Below, piece by piece: positions 52,261 to 63,050 of a stretch of 64,000 bases of DNA. Made by a program: the position numbers and the translations under genes. The stretch lies in the NCBI GenBank assembly GCA_003249015.1, contig QBLS01000022.1, positions 1 to 64,000 of the forward strand, read 5' to 3'. Within the stretch, counting starts at the first letter, position 1. Each line of letters begins with the position of its first letter. The notes under the pieces are model-generated. The model made no database searches, was not told the origin of the DNA, and saw only the letters and a program-made list of their open reading frames with translations. This stretch comes from Pseudanabaena sp. (GTDB taxonomy: Bacteria > Cyanobacteriota > Cyanobacteriia > Pseudanabaenales > Pseudanabaenaceae).

Positions 52261-53871
52261 ATGAAGAAAGTATCTATGAATTTAGCTGGCGGCTTGAGCT
52301 TGTTGGGCGTAATTGGTGCAGTTGCTGCATCCCCAGCATTTGCCGAAACAGGCGTATCTCAAATCAGTCAAGCAGTGAGCAATGATCCAGTTGCTCAAAA
52401 TGTAACTTCTGTATCTCAACTTAGCGATGTCCGTCCTACTGATTGGGCTTTTACTGCATTACAATCTCTCGTCGAGCGTTATGGTTGTATTGCTGGCTAT
52501 CCTGACAGCACCTACCGTGGCAACCAAGCTACCAGCCGTTACGAATTCGCTGCTGGTCTAAATGCTTGCTTAGACAAAATCAACGAAATCATCTCCGCAG
52601 GTCTAGCTGACAAGGTATCCCAAGAAGACCTCGCTACCCTACAAAGGCTTCAAGAAGAGTTTGCGGCTGAACTAGCAACCCTCCGTGGTCGTGTTGATGC
52701 CCTCGATGCTAAGACCGCCAAGCTCGAAGCTCAACAGTTCTCCACCACCACCAAGCTTTCTGGCGAAGCAATCATGTCAGTTCAAGGCGGTAGTGGTAAC
52801 AATTTCAATGGTACAAACAGCACCAACATCTTCGTATCTAGCCGCGTTCGTCTAGATTTGAATACTAGTTTCACTGGCTCTGACTTATTGAAGACCAGAC
52901 TAGAAGTTGGTAACGGTGCTGGTGGAAGCGTTCCTGGAGCCTTCGGTGCTCTCGCTGGTCCTGGTCCTTTGGGTAACACCAATATTGGTTTTGATACCTA
53001 CGGTCAAGATTATACTGGACTACCTTCAACCTTTACACTTGCAAAGCTTCGCTATGACTTCAATGTTGGCGATCAAGTGCGTGTATCCTTAGGGCCTGTT
53101 ATGCATGCCTATGACCACATTGATACCAATAGCTTTGCAAATAATGAAGCTGTAGACTTTGCTTCAACCTTCTTCATCAACAATCCCTTACAGATTCTGA
53201 TTAATGGTCAGACTGGCGGTGCTGGCGCATTTGTTGACTGGAATGTTAACAAGAGTCCATTTAGCATCCGTGCTTTGTATCTCGCAGGCAACGGTAACTC
53301 TCCTACAGGTGTTGCTGCTGGAAATGCTACGGTTGGTAACCTTGGTGCAATTAATACTGGCTTGTTCGGTGATCCATACCAAGGAACTGTTGAGTTAGAG
53401 TACGCACCTAAGACTGCAGAAGGAAGTAAGCCCTTTGCTCTGAAGCTTCAGTACACCGGTGGATCTGTTGATAATGTTGATATTAAGTCTGGTGGCGTAA
53501 ACGTAGAGTGGGCTTTCTCCAAGTCTATCGCGGCATTCGGTCGCTATGGATTTGGTACAATTGATGCCACTCGTTTAGCTGTTGCTAATGGTCTAGTCAA
53601 TGCTGGAGCCAAAACTGATGTTCAAACTTGGATGTTTGGTCTAGCCTTCCCTGATCTATTCAAGGAAGGAGCAACTGGCTCTGTTGCAGTCGGTCAGCCT
53701 TTGATTGTTAGTGGTGGTGGTTCATCTCAAACCAACTTGGAATTGTTCTACAACTTCCCAGTTACCAGCAATATCCGCATCACTCCTGATGTTCAATTCA
53801 TCTTCAACCCTAACAACAGCACCAGTAGCACTATCTTTGTTGGTACTTTGAGAACTGTATTCACTTTCTAG
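52261..53871 (+). CDS. SLH-domain outer-membrane porin (OprB-like, iron/solute uptake)
   Basis: Protein of 536 aa. A signal peptide ends at about residue 28 (ASPAFA). The SLH domain (about 52-110: DVRPTDWAFTALQSLVERYG) anchors it to the cell wall; a coiled coil (about 115-160) follows, then a beta-barrel ending in aromatic TVFTF. This is the dominant porin type of cyanobacteria (SomA/SomB, 'iron uptake porin'). ATG 52261 follows GAGGAG; the upstream frame from 52168 is not part of it. A strong terminator follows. Confidence 0.93.
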   Translation: MKKVSMNLAGGLSLLGVIGAVAASPAFAETGVSQISQAVSNDPVAQNVTSVSQLSDVRPTDWAFTALQSLVERYGCIAGYPDSTYRGNQATSRYEFAAGLNACLDKINEIISAGLADKVSQEDLATLQRLQEEFAAELATLRGRVDALDAKTAKLEAQQFSTTTKLSGEAIMSVQGGSGNNFNGTNSTNIFVSSRVRLDLNTSFTGSDLLKTRLEVGNGAGGSVPGAFGALAGPGPLGNTNIGFDTYGQDYTGLPSTFTLAKLRYDFNVGDQVRVSLGPVMHAYDHIDTNSFANNEAVDFASTFFINNPLQILINGQTGGAGAFVDWNVNKSPFSIRALYLAGNGNSPTGVAAGNATVGNLGAINTGLFGDPYQGTVELEYAPKTAEGSKPFALKLQYTGGSVDNVDIKSGGVNVEWAFSKSIAAFGRYGFGTIDATRLAVANGLVNAGAKTDVQTWMFGLAFPDLFKEGATGSVAVGQPLIVSGGGSSQTNLELFYNFPVTSNIRITPDVQFIFNPNNSTSSTIFVGTLRTVFTF

Positions 53872-53892
53872 TTTTTACGAGCTAGTCAAGAT

Positions 53893-53924
53893 AAAAAAGG
53901 GATCACATTGTGATCCCTTTTTTT
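53893..53924 (+). terminator. intrinsic terminator after the porin gene
   Basis: AAAAAAGGGATCACA/TGTGATCCCTTTTTT around TT; strong GC-poor stem with long T-run, fitting a highly expressed gene. Confidence 0.85.
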
Positions 53925-53931
53925 GTGACTC

Positions 53932-53972
53932 AAAACAGAAATGGCGGCGCTTTGCGCCGCCATTTCTGTTTT
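53932..53972. repeat. GGCGGCGC hairpin next to the porin terminator
   Basis: AAAACAGAAATGGCGGCGC with its complement around TTT, immediately before the stop of the minus-strand gene. Confidence 0.8.
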
Positions 53973-53979
53973 GGCGAAG

Positions 53980-54390
53980 CTATCTCAGCCCCATGAGAGT
54001 TTTGGTCATAGGGAAATAGGTTGCCCATACTTTAGGATCGGGGCGGCTTACCCATTCGCGACGCGAGACTATTAACTGAAGAATAATTGCTGCTTGGTCT
54101 TGGCTCTGGGCAGTTACCTTGACGGATACATCAGAGACTAAAACTTCACTGTCAAAAGTGCGCTGAACTGCTGATCTCGCTAATGTTTCAGCTTTGCGGG
54201 TCATGACGGTAAAACCTTCAGCTTGATTGACCTGTAGTCTGATATCTACTTCACGGCGTTCAGCCAAGACACTACTAGCGATCGCCATAGAAGATACACA
54301 AGCGATCGTGCCAAAGGTAAGGACTTTGGAAAGCCCACAAAACTGCTCAGTCAAATTAGAAAGCAGCGAGCCATGGGAGTAATTGTTCAT
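53980..54390 (-). CDS. hypothetical exported or membrane-anchored protein
   Basis: Protein of 136 aa. The segment VLTFGTIACVSSMAIASSVLAE looks like a signal peptide or anchor, followed by a conserved-looking domain (RREVDIRLQVNQAEGF, then FDSEVLVSDVSVKVTAQSQD). It ends in PMTKTLMGL. I do not recognise the family. ATG 54390. Divergent from the giant Hsp70-like gene. Confidence 0.7.
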   Translation of the reverse strand: MNNYSHGSLLSNLTEQFCGLSKVLTFGTIACVSSMAIASSVLAERREVDIRLQVNQAEGFTVMTRKAETLARSAVQRTFDSEVLVSDVSVKVTAQSQDQAAIILQLIVSRREWVSRPDPKVWATYFPMTKTLMGLR

Positions 54391-54610
54391 AGTTATACAG
54401 CCTATTAATATTTAAGTAGTACCCTGCATTTGCCAGAAACTCACAAGGAAATATGTGCAAAATTCGTCAGGATATTAGCAAAAAACTGGGAAAGATGTGT
54501 GCTATTGTCTGCTAACAAATTTGGCTTTAGAGTTTAGCCCATTAAGCATCATAATTTCATTTAATTTATCTAATTTATTTAACTTCAAGGAAGATCACCT
54601 AGGGGGTGCT

Positions 54611-57600
54611 ATGTCAAAAGTTCAAATTAATAACTTAATTAACGAAATTAACTCCCTACTGAGTCAACCAATGGGTTCAGTATCGCGCAGTATATCTGCG
54701 GATACTTTGCAGCAAAGAGAGCAATTAAAGCAATTGCGATCGCATCTTGAAAATTTGACAGACGACACATATTTAGGCAATTTGGCGCAGCAGTATCAAG
54801 ATTTGGTTGTCAGATTGCAAAATAAAGATCAGAGTCGCACAAATATATCAGTAGCCAGTAATGAAAAATCTAAAACGGATAAACTAGAGATACCCTCACC
54901 TCTGGTTCGTCCTGTAGCTAGCAATGTATTTAGCGCTGAATCTGACTTATTAATGGAAAACAGCACAATGACGAACGGTACTCCCGATCCTAACTCCACC
55001 TTTGTCAACGATCGCATGATTGCCTCACTCCAGCAAGCAATTCAGCAAACATTGCAGCAGGTGGTTAAAGAGTCAGTTCAACTATCGGTGCAACAAGTAG
55101 TTAGCCAGACCCTAGCCGTGGAAAGAGCGCTAATGGTAGGCGAAATTTCAGCTAGCTTAAATAAAATTGTAGAGGCGCAGCAAAGATCGCAGATAAGTCA
55201 AGAGTTGATTAGTTTAAATCAACAAAAGCAAAAGTTAAGCGCTGAAATCTCTCAGTTAGAATCGGATCGCGCTTCTTGGATGCAACAGTTCCAAGAATTT
55301 CAAAATAATCAACAACAGTCCTTAGATCGATCACTACAGTCAGTCGATAATTATTTACGCGAACAAATCAATGACACCTTACAACAAACTGTAACAACCA
55401 CTGTCGCCGAGTCGGTATCTCAGACTTTGCAGGAAAATTTAAATAATCGTCCATTGCCTCTTAGCACCCCTGAGCCTGTTCAAAATCAAGAGTTTGTCAA
55501 CAAAGTACAGGAACAGACGGATCGGTTCCTCTTGCAACTAGATGCAATGTTTAGCTCGACTTTTAGATCTCTGGAAGAAGATATTCAGGGCTATCAAAAC
55601 GCGATCGCGGCGAAACTCGGATATATGGAGACTCTAGAGCAGAAAGGAGAGGCTCTAATTAGTTCTTTGGTCGAAAAAATTAACCAACAATCGCCATCTT
55701 CTGCTGATCGCCAAAATGATCGTCAGATACTTAATCAATTTGATGCTCCTATCTCAGTCGATAGCTTTGCTAATTTGCCAGAGGATATTCCTCCTTTGTA
55801 TTTAGAAACTGCGATCGCTGAGCCAGCCGATGAAAATCTAATCAATGCCTTACTGGCAGGTAATCAATTTGGTGAGGCGGTCGCCGCTACAAGCACCAAT
55901 GATGACATCGCCCCAGATGCTGAAGTAAATACAGTCGATCCAGAGCCAGTTAACCCTGATATTACCGAGATAGAGTCGTTCTTAGCCGCCCCTGTCGATA
56001 GCCTGTTTGAGGATTCATCCCCAGATAATCTAGGGAAGGTTTTAGATGCGACTAGGGAAGGCTTTGACAGTAGCATCATTACCGAATATCGCGGTGCGCT
56101 CTTGGCGAACTCCCTCAATCCAGATTTTGATGTGGAAGCTACCACTCAGATCGTAGAAGCCTTTAATTTCGCATCTCCAGACTCAGACGGTGAAGACGAT
56201 CAAAATCTGTTTTTGGATTTACCGATTGAGGAGGCTTTTGATGAAGTGATCGCGATCAATAGGACTACCGAAGCCGATGAAGACCCAGAGCTGTTGCGAT
56301 GGCTAGAAGATAGTAGCCATAGCCCCAGCCCTGCTGGCTTCTCGGATATTTCCCCTGACGAAGAACTAATGTCATGGCTGGGAAATGATGCAATTGACAT
56401 GGCGAAGTTATCTCCTCAGGAACAGCCTCAGGAGATCGGTATCCCCTTACCTGAGCTTGAAGTTGATTTAACCTCTGAGGAAGTCGGTAGCCTATCGATC
56501 AACCAGATTGATGACGCTACTGATAGTCAATCTCCTAATATTGAAAAGCAAATTGAACAGTTTTTTAATGATGCGGTTAGTGATCAAGCCGATGACTCCG
56601 ACGAGTCCTTGATATTGCTACCCAATGGCGGCGGCGATGAACTTAGTTTTCCAGACTGGGAAGATTCACTGCTGAAAGAGCTTAATCATGATCTGGCGCG
56701 CCTTGATGCGGGAGTTGGTACAGACCCACTAATAGCCGCTAACCTCGACCAGTTTATTCGTAACACCCCCTACACCATCACCAACTGGGATTTGCAAGAA
56801 TCCCAATCCTATCCCACGATTATTGAGGTTTCCGCTCAGACTTCTGATAGTCAAGCCGACTCACCGTTTGCTGAACTTTCTGAAAATGAAGAACTAGAAA
56901 TTCCCCCAATTATTGAAAATCCTGAGACTTTATTTGCCGAGGCTCCCCTTGCTAATACCTCCGACCTAGGAGAACAAGGCGAGATTGTGGTTGAGATTGC
57001 TGATTTGCAGGCGGCTCCTTTTGCCACATCCTCCAACGAGCTTCCAGAGATCTTTGGCAATACCGATGAGCTATTTGTAACCAAGGACGAGCCAACTGCT
57101 CTCTCTCCTGAGGTTTCTGGCGGTGACGACATGGATCACATATTTGCGGAAGTAATTGCGGAAAATGCAGCTAAATATTCACAAGCAACTCCTTTTGAGA
57201 CCCAAGATGAACTGGATCAGTTGTTCATGCGATCGCCAAGCACGTTGATTACGGAAACAAATATTACGGAACCCAATTATGTTGATCTCAATAATCCTGA
57301 TCAAAGCTTAGATTTAGAGGATGAAAGTGGGCTAGACACATTGCTATTTGGATTTGATCCTGACTTAGAAGTATCTTCTAGCCCAGAATCTGATACCACT
57401 ATGCAGGTTGTATCCAGAGATGAATATGACAACATTGATGTTGGAGCAGTTACGTCTCGGGAACCAATTACTTTCTCAGAGCCAATTGAGTTTATTCAAG
57501 AACTCGATACGATATTGCAGTCTTACATTCCTCCCAGCGATCGCCCTGACTCAGAAGTTACTAGTTTTGCTGAACTGGGGGAAATGCCAACCGTACTGGA

Positions 57601-59851
57601 GCTTCCAAACTTAATTGAGCAGGAGCGTGAGATTACACAGGAGGATAGCTGGAGTGCCGCTTTAGCCGAACTTGAGGCAAATCTGTCGCAACCGTTGGTG
57701 GAAGCTGAGATTCCCATCGAAAAGCCAGATCTGTCGGCTGATGAGTTTTTTGCCTCTTTGGAATATGAAAAATTAAATTCCTTTGCTGATATCGCCGAAT
57801 CCAGTAAAAGTGCAAATATTCAAGAGTCCTCCAGTAACATTCTGGATGAGCTGGCTGGGCTGATCGAAGATAGCGAGATGGCGGAAGATCTACTCCTCAA
57901 TGAATTCGCTGATGCCCAAAATGAACAACAGGAATCCAATCAGTCGGAGGAGCAGGCTAGTTACCCAGAAACTGACTGGGATAATCTTTTAAATGACTTG
58001 AATGCATTTAGCTTTCGCGAACCATTACTTGACGATCAACGGCAGATGCTAGGTTTGTCGTCGGTTGCACCGATCTCTGACACTAGCGAAGGGGTGTTGG
58101 ATATTGACTCGTCAGTGATTGAACTGCAAAGACTTGCCCTCATTGCCCCACCTGAGCCTAAAGAAAACTATAGCCATGAGCATAACTGGATTTTGGGTGT
58201 AGATTTTGGTAGCAAGTCAATTCGAGCTAGTTTGCTGAATAGCGATACGGGCAAGGTTTACCATCTATCGTTTGGCGATGCTGAAGAGATCCCTTGTAAG
58301 TTGGCTTGGTCAAGTTCGCAAAATGTTGATGATCCTGTCACGAAGGACATCCGTGTACTTACTAAGAGAGCTAAAAGTTCAGGTGGATCAATTGATGCAG
58401 GCATTGAAGAAGGCGAAATCCCCATCTATCAATTTAAGCATTTTCTCAAAATTGGGTTGCCCTACCGTGGCGTTAGTGCTTGGCAGCCAATTATGCAATG
58501 GTCTAGCAATCAACAGGTAAGTCTGCGCTGGCTGATTGCTGCTCTTAAGAGTTTATTTGAACAAATTCAAACTCGCGCTCAGCACCCTCAGATTCCTGAC
58601 CTTGGCTTGATCTTGCTTAAGCTGAGTGGGGTTGTGTTTGGATATCCATCTAATTGGTCGGATACCTATATCCTCAATGTTCGGGAGGCGATCCTGAAGG
58701 CAGGGCTGGTGAGCCAAGCTGAACAGGTGATGGCAGTCGAACAGGCGATCGCCCCTGCATTATCTTTAATTCACACTCAGCAGATTGCTTCAGAAATTAC
58801 TTTGTTGATCGATGTGGGCGCAGTTTCAACCAGTCTCTGCTTGACTAAAGAAATTGGCATACCGACCCAATCGCAAAGCCTTGATCGCAGCAAAGTGCAT
58901 TTGCTCAGCTTTGACTATGCGGGGCTGAGTATTAGTCAAGATATTATTGCTAGTCTGTTCCATCCTCACTGGCAACTAATTACTAATCCCAATCGCCATG
59001 TATGTAACTTTGAGAATATCCAATTTCCTGAAGTTGGTGATCCTGCGATCGCGAAGAGAATTTTACTAAATCAATATTTATTAAGTTCTACGGTTGGTCA
59101 GCAGATGTTGGAACTCGCCGATCAAGTCAAAATTGCCTTTAGTAAAGATATCAACCTTGATACTTGGAACGAGGAAATCCTAGGACAGCCTCTTGTCGTC
59201 TTGCGCCGCGAGCTAGAGAACCTCATCTTGCAGCCATTTATTCAACGGATTAATCGCGAACTAAACATGATTCTCAGTAATGTGGGCATTATTGGAGATG
59301 ATGTGCGTCAGGTCTATCTAGTTGGGCATACGGCGCATATTCCATTGCTGTCCCGCTGGATTTCGCAAAAGCTACCCAATGTGGTAGTGAATACTCTAGT
59401 CGGTTCGGCGGTAGCGAGTGGGCTGGCCGTGGCTCCCCTCTATCCTGCGCTGCACAATGTCGCCCGTCAGCAATACTCCGATTATTTCTTGTTAGAAGAA
59501 ATCTGCCGACTTAACCTTACTAAACCCGTGAATCCCACGCAACTGCTGAAGCAATTGCAAATGCAAGGTATCAATATCAAAGTCTGCCGCGATCGCATTT
59601 TGACTTTCTTGCAGGGAGATTTACCTGCGGGGCTATTTCCTTGGCTAGAGCCAGAGCAAGCGATGGTGTTGGAAGATCCGACCTTAAGCAGCGATCTTTA
59701 TATGGGCAAGCTATTTGAGCTAGAAACCGATGGTACTTATCAACCCAATGTAACTAAGTTTCAGCAGCTCCGAGTCTATCTACAGGCGATTACTAGCAAC
59801 ATGAGTCAAACTCTCAACGAGCCGCTTGTTTTTCCTGAGCTAGTAAATTAG
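54611..59851 (+). CDS. giant Hsp70-like ATPase with N-terminal coiled coils and acidic linker
   Basis: Protein of 1746 aa in three parts. Residues 1-370: helical, Gln-rich coiled coils; 303-361 resembles the N-terminal module of the EamA fusion at 18791. Residues about 370-1190: long acidic, Ser/Asp/Glu-rich region, likely disordered, with short repeated motifs such as ELLRWLED and ELMSWLGN. Residues about 1190-1746: actin/Hsp70-like ATPase with phosphate-1 LGVDFGSKSIRASLL (1195 on), phosphate-2 TLLIDVGAVSTSLCL and adenosine motif VYLVGHTAHIPLLSRW. No substrate-binding domain follows. ATG 54611 follows AGGGGG; the longer frame upstream is unlikely. Function unknown. Confidence 0.8.
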   Translation: MSKVQINNLINEINSLLSQPMGSVSRSISADTLQQREQLKQLRSHLENLTDDTYLGNLAQQYQDLVVRLQNKDQSRTNISVASNEKSKTDKLEIPSPLVRPVASNVFSAESDLLMENSTMTNGTPDPNSTFVNDRMIASLQQAIQQTLQQVVKESVQLSVQQVVSQTLAVERALMVGEISASLNKIVEAQQRSQISQELISLNQQKQKLSAEISQLESDRASWMQQFQEFQNNQQQSLDRSLQSVDNYLREQINDTLQQTVTTTVAESVSQTLQENLNNRPLPLSTPEPVQNQEFVNKVQEQTDRFLLQLDAMFSSTFRSLEEDIQGYQNAIAAKLGYMETLEQKGEALISSLVEKINQQSPSSADRQNDRQILNQFDAPISVDSFANLPEDIPPLYLETAIAEPADENLINALLAGNQFGEAVAATSTNDDIAPDAEVNTVDPEPVNPDITEIESFLAAPVDSLFEDSSPDNLGKVLDATREGFDSSIITEYRGALLANSLNPDFDVEATTQIVEAFNFASPDSDGEDDQNLFLDLPIEEAFDEVIAINRTTEADEDPELLRWLEDSSHSPSPAGFSDISPDEELMSWLGNDAIDMAKLSPQEQPQEIGIPLPELEVDLTSEEVGSLSINQIDDATDSQSPNIEKQIEQFFNDAVSDQADDSDESLILLPNGGGDELSFPDWEDSLLKELNHDLARLDAGVGTDPLIAANLDQFIRNTPYTITNWDLQESQSYPTIIEVSAQTSDSQADSPFAELSENEELEIPPIIENPETLFAEAPLANTSDLGEQGEIVVEIADLQAAPFATSSNELPEIFGNTDELFVTKDEPTALSPEVSGGDDMDHIFAEVIAENAAKYSQATPFETQDELDQLFMRSPSTLITETNITEPNYVDLNNPDQSLDLEDESGLDTLLFGFDPDLEVSSSPESDTTMQVVSRDEYDNIDVGAVTSREPITFSEPIEFIQELDTILQSYIPPSDRPDSEVTSFAELGEMPTVLELPNLIEQEREITQEDSWSAALAELEANLSQPLVEAEIPIEKPDLSADEFFASLEYEKLNSFADIAESSKSANIQESSSNILDELAGLIEDSEMAEDLLLNEFADAQNEQQESNQSEEQASYPETDWDNLLNDLNAFSFREPLLDDQRQMLGLSSVAPISDTSEGVLDIDSSVIELQRLALIAPPEPKENYSHEHNWILGVDFGSKSIRASLLNSDTGKVYHLSFGDAEEIPCKLAWSSSQNVDDPVTKDIRVLTKRAKSSGGSIDAGIEEGEIPIYQFKHFLKIGLPYRGVSAWQPIMQWSSNQQVSLRWLIAALKSLFEQIQTRAQHPQIPDLGLILLKLSGVVFGYPSNWSDTYILNVREAILKAGLVSQAEQVMAVEQAIAPALSLIHTQQIASEITLLIDVGAVSTSLCLTKEIGIPTQSQSLDRSKVHLLSFDYAGLSISQDIIASLFHPHWQLITNPNRHVCNFENIQFPEVGDPAIAKRILLNQYLLSSTVGQQMLELADQVKIAFSKDINLDTWNEEILGQPLVVLRRELENLILQPFIQRINRELNMILSNVGIIGDDVRQVYLVGHTAHIPLLSRWISQKLPNVVVNTLVGSAVASGLAVAPLYPALHNVARQQYSDYFLLEEICRLNLTKPVNPTQLLKQLQMQGINIKVCRDRILTFLQGDLPAGLFPWLEPEQAMVLEDPTLSSDLYMGKLFELETDGTYQPNVTKFQQLRVYLQAITSNMSQTLNEPLVFPELVN

Positions 59852-59888
59852 GCTTTGACACCTCGGCTTCGCTCAGCCACAAGTAATA

Positions 59889-59977
59889 TATAGCAAAGCA
59901 AGTTTTGCTTAGGACATAAAACCCAAGAATCGAGTGGCGGCGCTTCGCGCCGCCACTCGATTCTTGGGTTTTGGTTT
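59889..59977. repeat. family A element downstream of the Hsp70-like gene
   Basis: TATAGCAAAGCAAGTTTTGC leader, AGGACATAAAACCCAAGAATC and hairpin with GAGTGGCGGCGC arms. Confidence 0.75.
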
Positions 59978-59983
59978 ACATGA

Positions 59984-61099
59984 CTACTTTAGTTCTGATA
60001 AAGCCTTACGGACTTTTGAGATACCTTCCACATTCCCACTGCGACTGAAAAACCTTTCCGCATTTTCCAGCATCTCGCGAGCTTCGCTAAATCTTTGCTG
60101 AGCAGCCAATATTTTACCCAAAGCCAAGTAAGTGTCGGCATTTTCAGGATCGACTTCTAAAATTTGCCGATAAGCGACGATCGCCCCCGATACAGAGCCT
60201 TGCTTTACATAGAGACTGGCAATGGAGTTTTGCAGCTCGATAACTTGATTGGGTGGGATATTGCGAGAGTTAGCCGCACGGCGCAGAGAGGTAATCGCCT
60301 CTGCATAATTGCCTTGATTTTCAAAAATTGTGGAAATGGCGAGGTTTGCTTTAGGATGACGCGGATTAACTTCGAGGGCGCGTTTGTATTTGGCGATCGC
60401 CTCATCGGTCTGGTTGCGCTCTGCAAATAAGTTACCAACAGCAACTAGGACATCGGCATTAAAGGGAGCAACCCGATCAGCTTGGCTATAGGCTTCAAAG
60501 GCGGCTTGGCTATCTCCCGACAGCTTCAGGACATAGCCCAAATTGAGGTATACCGATGGATCTTGCGGTGCGATCGCGATCGCCTGACGATATATTTTTG
60601 CTGCTTCTGCGTATTTTTTCTGCTCAGTTAACAAAAAGCCAACACTGTTGTAGGCATCAACATTTTTACTGTCAAGAGCAATCACGCGGCGATAAGCCGT
60701 AAGTGCGTTGGGATAGTCCTTGATTCTGACATAAACAAATCCTAGGGCATTAAAAGCTTTAGCGTTATTAGCATCGAGCTTAGTAGCTGTTTCTAGAGCC
60801 GCGATCGCGCTCGAATAATTGCTCTGTTGGGTCAATAAAAAACCAAGACTGGTCAGAATACGTGAATTTTTTGGTTCCAGTTTTGATGCTTCTTGGTAGG
60901 CAGTGATTGCCCCTGAAATATCGTTTTTTTGCCAGAGCTGTCGCCCTTGCTTGATCCATTCCGTAGCATCTTTTTTCGCTTGGGCTTGGGCTTTGTCAAT
61001 AGCTGGGAAATTCAGCATTCCCGCGATCGCAAGTACAAGTCCCAAGTTGACTACTTTATGAAGATAACGAAACCAGCGCATAAGCTTTAGGGGTAACAA
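59984..61099 (-). CDS. TPR-repeat protein
   Basis: Protein of 371 aa. An N-terminal hydrophobic stretch (VVNLGLVLAIAGML, about 16-30) suggests membrane anchoring or export. From about residue 43 to the end there are nine or ten tetratricopeptide repeats (ISGAITAYQEASKLEPKN; YPNALTAYRRVIALDSKN; TDEAIAKYKRALEVNPRH). TPR arrays hold protein partners together. No partner can be named. It lies four bases from the stop... of the pentapeptide gene region and may share its transcript. Confidence 0.88.
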   Translation of the reverse strand: MLPLKLMRWFRYLHKVVNLGLVLAIAGMLNFPAIDKAQAQAKKDATEWIKQGRQLWQKNDISGAITAYQEASKLEPKNSRILTSLGFLLTQQSNYSSAIAALETATKLDANNAKAFNALGFVYVRIKDYPNALTAYRRVIALDSKNVDAYNSVGFLLTEQKKYAEAAKIYRQAIAIAPQDPSVYLNLGYVLKLSGDSQAAFEAYSQADRVAPFNADVLVAVGNLFAERNQTDEAIAKYKRALEVNPRHPKANLAISTIFENQGNYAEAITSLRRAANSRNIPPNQVIELQNSIASLYVKQGSVSGAIVAYRQILEVDPENADTYLALGKILAAQQRFSEAREMLENAERFFSRSGNVEGISKVRKALSELK

Positions 61100-61102
61100 C
61101 TA

Positions 61103-61810
61103 TTACAATTCAGGATCTAGCTCATCCATATTAACAAGTCCCACCGAATTAGGTGCGTTTCGCGCATCCGTAAAGTCAGTGCCTTCGATACTTTTAAGTG
61201 TAGAAAGATAAGTTCCTGTCAAATCTGCGCCAATTAACTTGGCATTGGCAAGGTTTGCCCAATTTAGCTTGGCATTGGTGAGGTTGGCGCGGCTGAGGTC
61301 GGCCCCTGCCAGATTTGCACCCGTTAAATTTGCTCTAGTCAAATCGGCTTCTACGAGATTCGCGCCGCGCAAATCTGCGCCATTAAGACAAGCGCCCGTT
61401 AAAAAGGCATTGGCAAGATTAGCTCGACATAGGCGCGATCGCGTTAAATTGGCACTGGTCAAAAAGGCATTGCTAAAATCTGCCTCAACTAAGATCGCAT
61501 CACTGAGATCGGCTTCGATTAAAAAAGCTTCTGAAAGGTTTGCGCCAATTAATGAAGCCTGTGAGAGGATTGTGCCGTTGAGATTAGCCTGAATCAAAAT
61601 TGAGCCACTCAAATTTGCTCTGATCAGATTTGCCAGATTTAATTCCACATCTTCTAAATTGGCAATATCAAGGGTGATCTCTTCTAGATCTGACTCAATG
61701 AAATTTGCGCCCACTAAGTTTGCCCCAGTCAAAATCAATCCTGCGAACGATTGCTTACTAAAGTCGCGATCGCCCAAAGCATAACTTTCGAGAAGTTCTT
61801 TTGCATTCAT
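61103..61810 (-). CDS. pentapeptide-repeat protein
   Basis: Protein of 235 aa made mainly of A(D/N)LxX pentapeptides (SGSILIQANLNGTILSQASL; GADLRGANLVEADLTRANL), which fold into a right-handed beta helix. Such proteins are abundant in cyanobacteria; most have no known role. The start is ATG 61810 (MNAKELLESYALG); frame before it is a repeat. It is upstream of the TPR gene on the same strand with a 3-bp gap, so the two are probably co-transcribed. Confidence 0.9.
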   Translation of the reverse strand: MNAKELLESYALGDRDFSKQSFAGLILTGANLVGANFIESDLEEITLDIANLEDVELNLANLIRANLSGSILIQANLNGTILSQASLIGANLSEAFLIEADLSDAILVEADFSNAFLTSANLTRSRLCRANLANAFLTGACLNGADLRGANLVEADLTRANLTGANLAGADLSRANLTNAKLNWANLANAKLIGADLTGTYLSTLKSIEGTDFTDARNAPNSVGLVNMDELDPEL

Positions 61811-61844
61811 GATTTGATAGGTACAACTAGCTTTGTGTATGTGT

Positions 61845-61922
61845 GAGTGGCGGCGCTTCGCGCCGCCACTCAACAAGTGAGTTTAGTTTTTAGAAATGGC
61901 GTAGCCATTTCTTTATTTGGTA
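61845..61922. repeat. GGCGGCGC hairpin and family C half
   Basis: 61845-61871 GAGTGGCGGCGC/GCGCCGCCACTC around TTC; 61891-61922 AGAAATGGCGTAGCCATTTC and TTTATTTGGTA. Abuts the hemB stop codon. Confidence 0.75.
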
Positions 61923-62918
<996 letters not shown>

Positions 62919-62965
62919 TTAACTTTTCTTAATGAACTTGCCGTAAAAGTTTTTCTCAAAACACG

Positions 62966-63050
62966 CAGGTAAGTAGGCAAAATTAAATATAAACCGCCAA
63001 GAAGCTGATTCGCCCGCGAAGCGGGCGAATCAGCTTCTTGGCGGTTTAAT
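62966..63050. repeat. family D element lacking the right end
   Basis: AGGTAAGTAGGCAAAATTAA left end, then a hairpin with AAACCGCCAAGAAGCTGATT arms around GCCCGCGAAGCGGGC. It lies in the divergent gap between hemB and the NAD(P)-binding gene. Confidence 0.75.

Noticed and set aside
54497-54610. longer N terminus of the Hsp70-like protein
   Set aside because: The 38 extra residues are hydrophobic leader-frame codons; the ATG at 54611 has a GGGGG site just before it and starts the charged helical region.
61239-61592. 117-codon frame opposite the pentapeptide gene
   Set aside because: Periodic A/R/L-rich translation is the reverse of pentapeptide repeats.
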